This document shows, piece after piece, positions 22,720 through 32,867 of a stretch of 64,000 nucleotides of DNA (positions are counted from its first letter, which is position 1; each line of letters opens with the position of its first letter). A program made the position numbers and the translations under genes. The DNA is taken from NCBI RefSeq assembly GCF_022605725.1, contig NC_065553.1:1736001-1800000 (forward strand). The letters are read 5' to 3'. The notes under the pieces are model-generated. The model was not told the origin of the DNA, did not search any database, and saw only the letters and a program-made list of their open reading frames with translations. The stretch is from Anthonomus grandis grandis. Lineage: Eukaryota; Arthropoda; Insecta; Coleoptera; Curculionidae.

Positions 22720-23432
22720 TATGATTTATGTTTACATATGAAGGTTTTAGAGTAGCTTTAGTCAATCTTCGTCTTCGTAGGAAAATAAGAAAAAAAACTT
22801 CTAATCTTAAAAGGGTTAATCTTCTTTCTCTATTGGCTCAAAGCGTGATTCAAAATTCATGCCTCATTCACCTCGTTTTGGAAACATCTGCATCGCAGTT
22901 TAAAATGCAACAAAATCGCCCCCCCGCGTTTACATCTTCGAATAGTCGTCAGACGGCAGTTCGAGGCAGATCGAAATTCCGCACGTGATCTTAAACCGGG
23001 AGGGCGAACGTGTTCCCGTATCATTTTCATCTTTTGTTTGTGACTTAAGCGATCAGAAAGTCGCTCTCGTCGACTCCTTTCCGGAACTTTTAAACTTTGA
23101 GTTTGGTGTTGCGGCGGATCCTACACGGAGTAGATTAAACTTTTTGTGCTTTTTTTACTTGTTAAGGTTCAGCTTTTAGATCTTATTCTTACTACTGTTT
23201 CTGATCTGTCTTATAAATTATGCATTTTATGCTTTTTTTCTCTTTTAATTAGGTACTCACCCGAGTTCAATTGGTGTTGTATTTTTTGCAATAAAATTTT
23301 TTAAACTATATCAGCATTTTTTCTATATTTTGTTTTAAATGAAAAAGGATACGTAAAAATAATCACATTTCGAGGGAGAAAAATCAACTCTAAAAGCAAG
23401 AGGGTTAGAAATAAGAAAATTGGAATACAAGT
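22720..23432. other. Unassigned stretch with two moderate open frames
   Basis: Two plus-strand frames (22728-22988 and 22985-23179) overlap slightly at a locally GC-richer section (22900-23130). I do not recognise either protein, and neither has a domain I can name. An AATAAAA lies at 23289. It could be a degraded retrotransposon leader or unique DNA; no gene call is justified. Confidence 0.35.
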
Positions 23433-23560
23433 TGTTATAATAAAACAAAGAAACCCTTATTGTGCCCCAAGACAAATAACCATTCGTTATTCCCACAGAT
23501 GGTCTCTATGTTTTGGGGTTTTCCTGCAACGTACTTCTTTCTACAGGATGGTGCGTTACA
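23433..23560 (-). repeat. Possible 3' LTR remnant of the Gypsy element
   Basis: Read on the minus strand, sequence downstream of the pol stop reaches TGTAACGCACCATCCTG at 23560 and a CA-ending phrase (TTATTATAACA) at 23433. TG...CA ends and position just after pol fit an LTR, but no matching copy was found upstream of gag, so this rests on position only. Confidence 0.25.
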
Positions 23561-23660
23561 GTCGGCTAACCTGACAATTCTTAACGTCCTCGTGAAGTTT
23601 TATCTGCAAAATCATAACCCAAAAAATATATTAATACATTATTAAAACATACACATGAAT

Positions 23661-24560
23661 CTATTCACTATCGGTGCAGCTTTCGTTAGAGAGCGCACCT
23701 GTAGTGAACAACTTTATGAGTTCTGAGGGACAAATCCCTGTACAGGCCTTTCTTGAGCTTTTAAATCCAGGCAACTCTTTGATCACGTAAGGATCTTTAT
23801 TAAGCACTTTCGTAACGTGAAACGGTCCTTTAAACTGTGGTCCAAGCTTTCTGCTTTGACTATCATTTAAACCCTTGGATTTCGGAACAAGTACTTACTG
23901 GCCAACTCCAAACTTTATTAAAGGTGCATGCGTTTTATTGTAATTTCGTTTTTAATAATCTTGTTTGACAGCTATTCTTTGAGAAACGTTATTTCTCAAT
24001 TTTGTCAAATCTGAGCGATCCTCATCACCCACGTCAGCTGACAAAAAGGCACTGTGAACACCTCTTGGCCGATAGCCGTAAATTAATTCGTAGGGACTTT
24101 TCCCTGTTGTGGAATTAACCATTGAATTAATTCCTTCAATTAATCATTGAATTAATTGATATCGGTTGGAGCTATCAGCGCTAAAAGTATAGTTCGCAAT
24201 CGCAATAGCAAAATTCTGTTAACTGCTCGTAAAACTCGTACCTCGATCGCAGATTATTCTACAAGTTACACCAAACATTTCAAATATATTATTTAGAAAA
24301 TTGGTAACAGGAACCGTTTTAGACTGTGTTACAGCTTTTAAAAACGTAAATTTTATAAAGCCGTTAACAACTACTATTAAATAGGAATTTTTCTTAACAC
24401 TCTTAACAAATGACCCCAAGTGATCTATATCCAATGTGTCCATAGAGATTGATTTTTTTTCAATTGGGTTGAGGCTACCCGTTGATTTACCTGCCTTACT
24501 TTTATTATAAAGACAACCTAAACAGGAGTTTATATAATTTTTAATGTACTTTTTCATAGA
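23661..24560 (-). pseudogene. Gypsy integrase (pol 3' end)
   Basis: The minus-strand frame from 24557 starts in the zinc-binding region (SCLGCLYNKS, the CxxC of the HHCC finger) and continues into the integrase core with DTLDIDHLGSF (first catalytic D of the D,D-35-E triad) and IICDRGTSFTSS (second D). After this a gap follows; the glutamate region is lost or scrambled. The C-terminal part resumes in shifted frames: TTGKSPYELIYGYRPRG, then KLGPQFKGPFHVTKVL, which is the GPY/F module of Metaviridae integrases, ending at a TAG at 23661-23663. The order integrase after RNase H is that of Ty3/Gypsy elements. Not functional. Confidence 0.8.
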
Positions 24561-24644
24561 GGCAAATTAATATATAGATTTTATCAATGAATCCATGGTT
24601 TTGTCTGCTCCAAATTTCAGTTTTTCGATATATGCGCTGATCTT

Positions 24645-25085
24645 TTAGGCACTCTTAATGCACCCGTCTTTCCTCGTTGCTTTTGGGATCTTAATGCAAT
24701 TTTTGATCCATTCTCTGCATCTAGAATTTTGCATTTGGGCTGCAAGGATCCAATCATCTTTTTTAATATTGACAAGTGTACTGTCAAGCGTAATAGACGA
24801 TGTTTCTGAAGGACCTCTGCTTAAGGCATCTACATGAGCCATCTTGCACCCTGGTCGATACTTAATATTAAAGTCGAACTCTTGGATAGAAAGCCACCAC
24901 CGAGCTATTCGTGGTACCAAATCGCGCTTTAGAAGGATATGACGTAACGAGTTACAATCAGTTTTAAATTGAATACCTATAAAATATACTCTAAACTTTT
25001 TAAGAGCACATACAACAGCCAAAGTTTCGAGTTAATAAGAATAGTAGTTTTGCTTTTCTTTGCTTGTTAATCTACTAAAATATTA
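24645..25085 (-). pseudogene. Gypsy RNase H domain
   Basis: Minus-strand frame starting before 25022: AVVCALKKFRVYFIG, then FKTDCNSLRHIL (the TD-x2-S/A-L catalytic stretch), then RIARWWLSIQEFDFNIKYRPG and MAHVDALSRGP, the D-A-L-S-R motif that closes RNase H in Ty3/Gypsy elements. A stop near 25035 and frameshifts upstream separate it from the reverse transcriptase. It connects RT (higher coordinates) and integrase (lower coordinates) in the normal order. Confidence 0.85.
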
Positions 25086-25426
25086 AACTGGCTTTAAGGT
25101 TTTGTCAAATTGTTCTTGCAAAAGCATTGCACCAAGGCCCATTTTACTAGCATCACAATGAACTTCCGTGTTGGCATCTTTATTATATATGTATAGTCAG
25201 CACTGGCCTTTCAACAAGTTTGGTTTTTAACGTTTGAAAAGCTATCTCCTGCTCCTGATTCCAATGAAAATTAGAGTCTTTACGCGTAAGACTGGTTAAA
25301 GGTTTAGCAAACGATTTAAATACACAAAAAAAAATCTGAACTAACTAGCCAAACCCAAGAAACGTCTAACTTCATGTACATATTTTGGAAACTCAGAAAC
25401 AGGTTTTATTTTATCATATCCAGGTT

Positions 25427-26190
25427 TTACTCCTTGGCCGGTGATTTCGTGTCCCGATCGATTTTTGTTTGCAGAAAACAACACTTATTAAGTTTAAATA
25501 TCACGCCTGCTTTCTCATATGCTTGCAGCACCAGTTCCAATCTTTCAAGGCCTTGCTCAAAAAAAGCAGAATGTATAAGTATATTGTCAATATATGCCAT
25601 TGCCTTATCAAAAGAAAGGGACATAATATTATATTAAACGTCCTCTGGAAGACAGCAGGAGCATTTACTAACCCAAAGGGCATCCTTAGGTACTCATAGT
25701 AACCATCAGGCGTAAAAAATGCTGTTTTGGGTATGGCGTCATCGTCTAGAGGGATTTGGTGATATCCTAAAGCCAAATCTAGAGTACTATAGAATTTATT
25801 GCCTTCCAAATTTGTATTATAGATCATCAATTCTGGGTAACGGTTGGTTCATTTTTAAGCATTTACGATTTATTGCCCTATAACCTATACACATGCGTTG
25901 CTCTTCAGACTTTTTCTTAAGAAGTAGGATGGGACTAACATATGCCGACTCTGATTCATGAACAATATTATCATCAGTAAACTCTTTTACCTAATTTTCC
26001 TAACTTTTTCGTGATTTGCGCAAGGCAAGCGATAATGTCGATACGTAACCGGCTCGTTATCAGAAAACGTAATGGATATTTTTACGACATCGATTTTGCT
26101 AAGTTCCCCTAAAGAAGTTGCAAAATAGGTGCGATATTTATTAAGAAGGTAAACTAGTTTTGCACACTGATTTTGATTCAAGTCCGAATT
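25427..26190 (-). pseudogene. Gypsy reverse transcriptase, frameshifted, catalytic YIDD changed
   Basis: In order: an N-terminal section (CAKLVYLLNKYRTYF, near 26150), then FYSTLDLALGYHQIPLD (first palm aspartate in LDL), KTAFFTPDGYYEYLRMPFGL and NAPAVFQRT, then after a frameshift MAYIDNILIHS, where the second aspartate of the usual YIDD/YVDD is asparagine, then FKLNKCCF. These are textbook Ty3/Gypsy RT blocks. The loss of the second D and the frameshift at about 25620 make it inactive. Confidence 0.87.
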
Positions 26191-26599
26191 AAATGATTTT
26201 TAATTTGTTCTTGAGTTATAGGGTCAAGTTTTAAAAGCTCTGTCCTAAGACATTCCTTAACTGTCACATCACTAGAACAGTTTTCGTAGCATGTTAGCCT
26301 CGTACAATATCTCTTCCTTTTTCGTAATGTAAAGGCATATTAGACATATTTACAATGGAAATAGAACAGTTATTAGTAAGCTTTATTACACATGGTAATA
26401 AAATGTATACATATTGTTACACCAATGATGTTGCTGATGATCAATAAAAATGTCATCACTACATTTATTATTTTCCACCAAAATATAGCCCATGAAGTTT
26501 GGTGGGATAACCGCGGTTTCTTTTGAATATAAATTTATTTTACGAGAGAGAAAACTATAAATCTGAGCATTTTGATTATAAACACTAATCTAGTTGCCT

Positions 26600-26990
26600 C
26601 TTAATACAAAAAATATTTTTGGTTCATATTTTCATTAAGAAACGGTTGTCCTACTATAATAAGAATACATTGAACCTTATCAGGTATTATAAGTGTCTCT
26701 ACAGTAGAAGCGGCAAGATCTACTTTTAACTTAATCTGTGTTTTAACATAAACAGTACCAACCCTCCCGCGTAACCACGTAAACGTACTAAAGTAGGTTT
26801 GCGTAACACACCTAGATCGTTTGTATTTGAGTCTCGAATTATTACGGCTGTACAGCCCAAAACGACGCAATGGTTCATTATTTATAGTGCCATCAATCAA
26901 ATAACAATTATTTAAATTATCATTCGAATAAAGGGGTGAAATAGGTGTTGACTTATCCCTATTGAAAAAGCTGCTCGATTTTACACGTCA
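26600..26990 (-). pseudogene. Gypsy protease region, decayed
   Basis: Minus-strand frame 26900-26601 begins IDGTINNEPLRRFG; a shifted frame then continues CTAVIIRDSNTNDLG, resembling the stretch after the catalytic DSG/DTG of retropepsins, but the aspartate itself is lost. It ends with LIIPDKVQCILIIVGQPFLNE, typical of the protease C-terminus in this group. It lies between gag and RT as expected. Confidence 0.65.
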
Positions 26991-28216
26991 ATGTTGTGCG
27001 TCATGTCCTAACATCAGATGGCACTTTGAGCATTCCACCTTTGGCTTAGGGCATTTTGGGTCACTTCCATCTTCATCTTACAATTGAAGCATTTAACATT
27101 TTCTGTTGCATTCTTTTCTGGATGCCCATATGGTTTTAAAACGCCTTTCAATTCGTGGATTTCGTAACTCCGTCGTCCTTTTGCTTCGGTTTAAGAAGTT
27201 CTGAGTTAATTCTGCCTTCTTCACGCAACATTGCCAAGTATTCCTCAAACAATGCTTCGGGTGTCACCTAACGACCAGATCTTGCACCATTCTGAATAGC
27301 AGGATAAGGGATTTATCAATAATGCAAGATACTGCATTTTTGCCATTCTCTTGAAAAATTCTTATTAGCACCATTTTTTTAAATTAATAACATGTCTCAT
27401 AGGCTTATTAGGAAATTTACATCGTTCTAGCATTCTTCTTAAAAATAACCATAAATAGTCCTCGTGAAGGTTATGAAACCAAGTTCTAGCCATTCCTGCT
27501 AGGCATGACTGCATGTGGTAAATAGTGGTGGCTTCGTCCCAACCATTTATGTTTTTAATCTGTTCGATCTTTTCTAATCACTTATTTGCAGACAGATTTT
27601 CAGTTTCCGGGAAGATTCTCGAACACAATCATTATTGAAAACGTATCTACGTAGTTCTTGGTTCTTATGTTGGCTTTGCATAATTTTGATTGTGTTTTCC
27701 AAAGCTTTTATTCTATCTTCATAGGTCTGTTTTTCAGACAACCCAGAATTTGCAGTACTGGTAGATCTGCTATGTATCGACTCATGATCGGTTAATACAG
27801 CAAAAATTTTCAGGGGACTTTCGTAACTGTCTCCTTGTGCTAATTGACCCTGTCAGATTCTTAGGACCATCCACACTAAAGGTGCGTACAGACTTGCACA
27901 CGCATGCGGTGAGCAGCTACGCATAGACAGACATGTGCAAATGTGGACCGCGCTTTCGTAGCCTCTGGCCGCATGCGTTGCCTCTCGCGAATGACTTGAG
28001 CATGCATCTCGTGAGCCATAGTGGTGTCAGTTTTTTGACGCGCATCAAAGAAACATACGTGTGCATTTCCGCTCAATTTAGACGGGTTTTTGCATGATAA
28101 TAAATGATTTTTGGGTTCCTGTGTTAAGTTTTTTTCAAAGTTAATCAAAGATAAATTAACAACGAGGGCCGAACTTTAAGATCGTATCCATATTACGTAA
28201 TTTTTAAACAAATATA

Positions 28217-28486
28217 TAGGGTGATCAAAAAAATGTAACACATAAAGCTAGGAGTTAGAATATTGAAAAAAGTTATTAGGAAAATCTTGTTACGAATTTA
28301 ATTTTATGCCTATTGATTGATTTCTAACAAAATACATGAAGATATCAGAAATTTTGATTTTATTGACAGTGTTATATATTTATATCGGTTTTGTCTTGTG
28401 TAATTATGTTCATCGGAAATTTCTGGCTTAATTTCGTCCAAGCATCGCGTCCCTGAATTTTGTCGCAATATTAAAAAAACACCCTG
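28217..28486. mobile_element. Possible small TA-flanked MITE inside the Harbinger element
   Basis: TA-flanked ends TAGGGTGATC (left) and CAGGGTGTTT (right, read inward) are 270 bp apart. Only about seven terminal bases match, so this could be chance; other TA-flanked CAGGGTG ends in the window make it worth listing. Confidence 0.3.
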
Positions 28487-29040
28487 TATAAGCCGCGCCC
28501 CTCTTTGTCTAACACATTCTTATTGGCGTTGACGCGTTGCAACAAAATGCAGGTCTAAAAAAAAAGAAGATTGATGAACACCTTTCTGAGCCGAAACGTC
28601 GATTTTTCAGGAATATAGCGTAAAAACAGGTTATATATGAAGTATGTCATCAATCCACGTTAACGAAGAGCTGGCTAGTAATTTTTATTCTTTACATTAG
28701 CTCTGCCTTGAGGATCCCATCTGTCAATCTAAGAAACTATGGTAACAGAATGGCGTCACCTTTACTCAGTTAATACGTGGTTGTTTTTTGTCCTTTTGTT
28801 TCTTCCCACTCTATTTACGCAGGTCGAACTTCCTAATTGTACTAACGTATCTTAATAACTTAATTGCAACGTATATTATAAATCATTTGTTAGGAACGTA
28901 ATATATGATTTTCCACAAAAAAAAACAAATTATTTTTTTTATATTTGATGAAAATGAAAAAAAATAATATTTTTTTTGTTATTTTTATATTATTTTTTTC
29001 AAAGTTCCCGCCATAATAGTAGTCATTTAACAAAAAATCA

Positions 29041-29148
29041 AAATATATGTTTTTCTTTTAAATAAAAAACTTTCTTTTGTTTTTTCTTTTTTAATAGACT
29101 TCTAATAACCACAAACACGGCACTAACCATAAGCAACTCTTCGGACAT
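29041..29148 (-). pseudogene. Possible N-terminus of a Harbinger nuclease
   Basis: ATG at 29148 opens about 35 codons, MSEELLMVSAVFVVIRSLLK followed by a lysine-rich run. A short hydrophobic helix followed by a basic patch is how many HARBI1-like transposases begin. No further conserved part follows before a stop, so this is a weak identification supported mainly by the TAA duplication of the surrounding element. Confidence 0.35.
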
Positions 29149-29449
29149 TTTTTCACGAATAGATGAAGCGACTTGATCACGCATGCATATGCGGAGATTT
29201 TTAATTTCAACGAATGCTCTGAGCGTGAATGGCTTGAGTACGCACGTATATGCAAAGCTTCTCACCGCGTGTGTGTGCAAGTCTGTACGCGCCTTAAGAG
29301 GTGGCGTACGAGCTACACTACACCCACTGTTATATCTCGTTTTATTATGTCTTTCGCGAGAACGTGATTGTGACAATTTACCACTCGAATTAGTAGAGCT
29401 TGAGCTACTAGAATGACGTCTTCATCTTTGGGACTTTCCATATTTTAGT

Positions 29450-30462
29450 CTTATAAATTCAATATATGACGCACAAATATACACAAAATAATATTTAAGT
29501 TAAGCTGCGTAGTAATGCAGTTACCTCTAACTTAGTGTAATCAAATATACACAGAAACTAAAGACGTAATAGTTTATAATAGAAATGTATATAAAATTTT
29601 ACCATAATTTGCAGTTATGGTAAAATCTCGGTTACACCACACACTTGAACTTATCTTTTGAATGCGTTTATATAAAAATTTGAAATTTGGCACACATAAT
29701 AAGCATCTAAAATACTACTTTTTGGTCCTTACTTTATTTTGCAAAACCCAAAATTGGCAGCATTTTAAAATCTTATTTTTCGCATTTTTATTTTTATTAA
29801 AAATAATTAAACTTTAAATAACACTGAAATGTATTCATTTCACCACAAGAGATATTGAAAATGTGTAACATTAACAGACATTAAAGACAGTAAAATAATA
29901 TATTAGAAACTATTCATGAACATAAAAATCAACAAATGTTTCCGAAAAAAAAACATACAATTTCTCTCAATGGTACAGCACTTTGTTAAGCCCTCCCGCG
30001 ATGCAGTTTGGGAACAATCAATGAAAAATTAAATCGCGAATGTAATCAATAAAAGCATCAGTGCGGCGTGTGGTGTTTTTGTTTTAATTGTGTCATTTAC
30101 ATTTTAATAGTGCTCAAAATTAACAACAAAATGCCTATTCAAACATTTTAGTGTTAATCCGGCCGACTGTAACATTTGGAAAAAATTATGCTCCATTGTG
30201 AAATTTCATCTGTGATTCGCGTAATAAATTTTATATTCTATATAGAGTTAACGGGCATAAGAATTAATGTACTGTGGATAGTCCTGCGATTATTAATAAT
30301 TATTATTAAAAATTGAAATTAGTAGGGGTATTTTTGCGACTTAACCAAGAATTTATATATATTATGTTTTAAAAATTATTTGTTGATTACAAAAATTGAT
30401 ACCAGGTATTTTAAGCCATTAAATATACTGAAAATGCAGTACATATCTATACATTAGAAGTA
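29450..30462. other. Non-coding, 5' flank of the Gypsy remnant
   Basis: AT-rich, with no open frame. The Gypsy 5' leader and LTR should lie here but no copy of the suspected 3' LTR is visible. Nothing else recognised. Confidence 0.45.
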
Positions 30463-30464
30463 TA

Positions 30465-31102
30465 CAGGGTGTTTCACTTTTTTGTAGCAGGACTTTAACA
30501 GTATTTAGAAAAATTAATTTTAAGGTAGGTTTCTCATATAAATATTGATCGTCAAACTTTTTGTTTCTGAGATATAGGGCGTCAAAGTTTCCCAAAAAAA
30601 AAGTTTTTATTTTTTAATATCCGAACTATCAAAGATATTGAAATCAAAATTGGTATAAACAATTCTAGGATGAAGGGTCATAATCGTAAATAATGTCATG
30701 TTTCTACGTTGGCCAGTGGCGGAGATATGACTAATTAATAATGTTAATGTGACTAAAAAAGTAGCACGCCACTGGATTAAGTCGATTAAACGATCATTTC
30801 TAAATAGTGCATTTAATTGTAAACAAAAATGCCCTCTTAATATTTCTTCGTATCTGACTCCGTTTTCTCCTCAAATTGGGTTGTAAAAATCACTTAAGAT
30901 TTGAAGATAAATTTATTTCAACCGTCTAATAAATCGCAACATAGAACAATACCATAAATACTTATAACTTATTTATAACAAACAACAGATTAAAAGAACA
31001 CAACAAACAATTAACAAATTTAAAGAAGGTGTTCGAAATGTGAACCATTTTCTGCAATACATAATTCACATCGACGAATAACCGAACGTGAAATGTTATT
31101 TA
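30465..31102 (+). repeat. Left long terminal inverted repeat of the DD41D element
   Basis: Inverted copy of 32227-32865. Its inner 80 bp (about 31020-31102) is an antisense copy of the last codons of the transposase gene, which lie inside the right arm. Confidence 0.92.
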
Positions 31103-31244
31103 TTTTAATAATTTGAATAGTGTGCCATGAAATAAAAACAGTGTCATAAAATGTAAATGTCATATTAGTATTATCGTGTCAAATTGCAATTGCGTTCTTA
31201 AAAAGTGTTATTTGTTTATTTCTTCTTTTCGTTTTTGTGTCAAA

Positions 31245-32309
31245 ATGCCATTTATGTTTTCAAATCAAGAGTTAGCGGATATCCACTTTATTTATGGGGT
31301 TGCAAATGGAAACTCCGCAGAAGCAGCCCGGGAATATATGCGCAGATATCCGATTAGAAGGCATCCACATCCTTCTGTATTTGTAAGAGTCCATCGACAA
31401 ATTATTGGAAATGGTTTAGGCAATGTACGAGGAAATGAAAATAGTGTAAATTTTCGAATAGAGAGAAATAGGCAACAAATTTTGCGTGAGTTCAATAGAG
31501 ATCCTACAACAAGTATTAGAAGAGTTTCCGCTGGTTTAGGAATTTCAGCTTCCCGTGTTTACCGAGTGTTAAGACGGGATCATAGACGTCCTTATCATTT
31601 GCAGCCTGTTCAGGGATTACAACCAGGAGATGAAAAACAAAGAACTGCATTTTGTCGTTGGATTCTTAATGCAGCTAATAATACTCCAGGTTTTTTAAAT
31701 AACGTGTTGTGGAGCGATGAGTCGTGCTTCACTCGGCGTGTAGTGGTCAATTTCCATAATCAGCACATTTGGGCGCATGAAAATCCACATGGAATTCGAC
31801 CAAGAAACTTCCAGCATGAATTTAGTGTTAATGCCTGGATTGGTATTTATGACAATCGACTTTTTGGACCATATTTTTTACCACCACGGGTAAATGCTTC
31901 AGCCTTCTTGGAATTTTTAGAATGGGAGCATGCGAATATGTGGGAAGATATTCCTTTAAATTTAAGTAGACGGAGTTGGTTCCAGCTTGACGGTTGTCCT
32001 GCGCATTATGGGAGAATTGTTCGAAACTGGTTGGATACCCATTATCCAGAAAGGTGGATGGGTCGTGGAGGTCCAGTAGCGTGGCCTCCACGATCCCCAG
32101 ACTTAAACCCCTTAGACTTTTCAGTATGGGGATTTTTAAAAGAAAGAGTGTATGCGACACCTGTTCCAACAAGGGATGACCTTATAAATAGAATTAGGAT
32201 TGCTTGTAATGAAATAGTACCATTTTTAAATAACATTTCACGTTCGGTTATTCGTCGATGTGAATTATGTATTGCAGAAAATGGTTCACACTTCGAACAC
32301 CTTCTTTAA
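31245..32309 (+). CDS. Mariner-like transposase, DD41D, apparently intact (354 aa)
   Basis: Cut-and-paste transposase expected to act in the nucleus on the element's own inverted ends at TA targets. The ATG at 31245 (MPFMFSNQELADIHFIYGVA) is preferred over the longer upstream frame, because residues 6-50 then match the helix-turn-helix domain found at the start of many insect transposases of this kind (Pfam DUF4817 as I recall). A second helix-turn-helix lies at about 90-115 (VSAGLGISASRVYRVLRRD). The catalytic aspartates are D158 (LWSDESCFT), D249 (FQLDGCPAHY) and D291 (PPRSPDLNPLDFSVWG), with 41 residues between the last two, so the signature is DD41D rather than the DD34D of classic mariner. 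The C-terminus (RRCELCIAENGSHFEHLL) lies inside the right inverted repeat. No stop or frameshift occurs in 354 codons. No promoter could be identified. Confidence 0.93.
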   Translation: MPFMFSNQELADIHFIYGVANGNSAEAAREYMRRYPIRRHPHPSVFVRVHRQIIGNGLGNVRGNENSVNFRIERNRQQILREFNRDPTTSIRRVSAGLGISASRVYRVLRRDHRRPYHLQPVQGLQPGDEKQRTAFCRWILNAANNTPGFLNNVLWSDESCFTRRVVVNFHNQHIWAHENPHGIRPRNFQHEFSVNAWIGIYDNRLFGPYFLPPRVNASAFLEFLEWEHANMWEDIPLNLSRRSWFQLDGCPAHYGRIVRNWLDTHYPERWMGRGGPVAWPPRSPDLNPLDFSVWGFLKERVYATPVPTRDDLINRIRIACNEIVPFLNNISRSVIRRCELCIAENGSHFEHLL

Positions 32310-32865
32310 ATTTGTTAATTGTTTCTTGTGTTCTTGTAATCTGTTGATTGTTATAAATAAGTTATAAGTATTTGTGGTATTGTTCTATGTTGCGATTTAT
32401 TAGACGGTTGAAATAAATTTATCTTCAAATCTTAAGTGATTTTTACAACCTAATTTGAGGAGAAAACGGAGTCAGATACAAAAAAATATCAAGAGGGCAT
32501 TTTTGTTTACAATTAAATGCACTATTTAGAAATGATCGTTTAATCGACTTAATCCAGTGGCGTGCTACTTTTTTAGTCACATTAACATTATTAATTAGTC
32601 ATATCTCCGCCACTGGCCAACGTAGAAACATGACATTATTTACGATTATGACCCTTCATCCTAGAATTGTTTATACTAATTTTGATTTCAATATCTTTGA
32701 TAGTTCGGATATTGAAAAATAAAATTTTTTTTTTTTGGGAAACTTTGACGCCCTGTATCTCAGAAACAAAAAGTTTGACGATCAATATTTATATGAGAGA
32801 CCTACCTTAAAATTATTTTTTCTAAATACTGTCAAAGTCCTGCTACAAAAAAGTGAAACACCCTG
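32227..32865 (-). repeat. Right long terminal inverted repeat of the DD41D element
   Basis: Inverted copy of the left arm. It includes the last 27 or so codons and the stop of the transposase (to 32309), then about 555 bp of non-coding arm ending CACCCTG at 32865. Confidence 0.92.
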
Positions 32866-32867
32866 TA

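Larger units (their letters stand above)
27880..29294 (-). mobile_element. PIF/Harbinger-type element inserted in the Gypsy gag (1415 bp)
   Basis: Direct TAA at 27877-27879 and 29295-29297 flanks ends that begin AGGTGCGTACAGACTTGCAC on the left and AGGCGCGTACAGACTTGCAC on the right (read inward). Identity continues for about 47 bp. A 3-bp TWA target duplication is the signature of PIF/Harbinger. A short minus-strand reading at 29148 resembles a Harbinger nuclease N-terminus. The gag frame resumes directly across the element. The interior lacks any DDE domain, so it is a non-autonomous or deleted copy. Confidence 0.72.
23433..29441 (-). mobile_element. Ty3/Gypsy-type LTR retrotransposon remnant
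   Basis: Gag, protease, reverse transcriptase, RNase H and integrase remnants occur in that order on the minus strand, which defines a Ty3/Gypsy (Metaviridae) element. No 5' LTR or primer-binding site could be found above 29441, and only a doubtful LTR edge is seen at the 3' side. No env-like frame is seen. All domains have frameshifts or lost catalytic residues. Confidence 0.8.
26990..29441 (-). pseudogene. Gypsy gag, split by a Harbinger-type insertion
   Basis: The 5' part starts at an ATG at 29441 (MESPKDED) and, after a frame change, reads a serine- and arginine-rich section up to RTPPL at 29298. It resumes at 27876 with SVDGPKNLTGS, then YEDRIKALENTIKIMQSQ (coiled-coil-like), and a capsid-like block: INGWDEATTIYHMQSCLAGM and ARTWFHNLHEDY. 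Near 27110-26995 come cysteine knuckles (KCFNC, and CSKCHLMLGHDAQH). These are the parts of a Metaviridae Gag: capsid then nucleocapsid. Several frameshifts and stops are present. Confidence 0.75.
30465..32865 (+). mobile_element. Well-preserved DD41D mariner-like element with 638-bp inverted repeats (2401 bp)
   Basis: TA (within TATA) at 30463-30464 and 32866-32867 flanks an element starting CAGGGTGTTTCACTTTTTTG and ending with its inverted copy. Left arm 30465-31102 and right arm 32227-32865 are inverted copies of about 638 bp with only scattered differences. One uninterrupted transposase frame lies between them and runs into the right arm. Near-identity of the arms and the open frame point to a recent insertion. 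Nothing in the sequence rules out activity. Confidence 0.93.

Noticed and set aside
24120..24165. Repeated AATTAATTCAATGAATTAA phrases, CRISPR-like at first glance
   Set aside because: A local duplication in the Gypsy integrase region without regular spacers; no CRISPR array is expected in an animal genome.
29173..29416. Plus-strand ORFs across the right Harbinger end
   Set aside because: Shadow frames of the inverted end and of the Gypsy gag on the other strand; no independent protein features.
31828..32236. Minus-strand ORFs of 64-114 codons
   Set aside because: Antisense shadows of the intact DD41D transposase.
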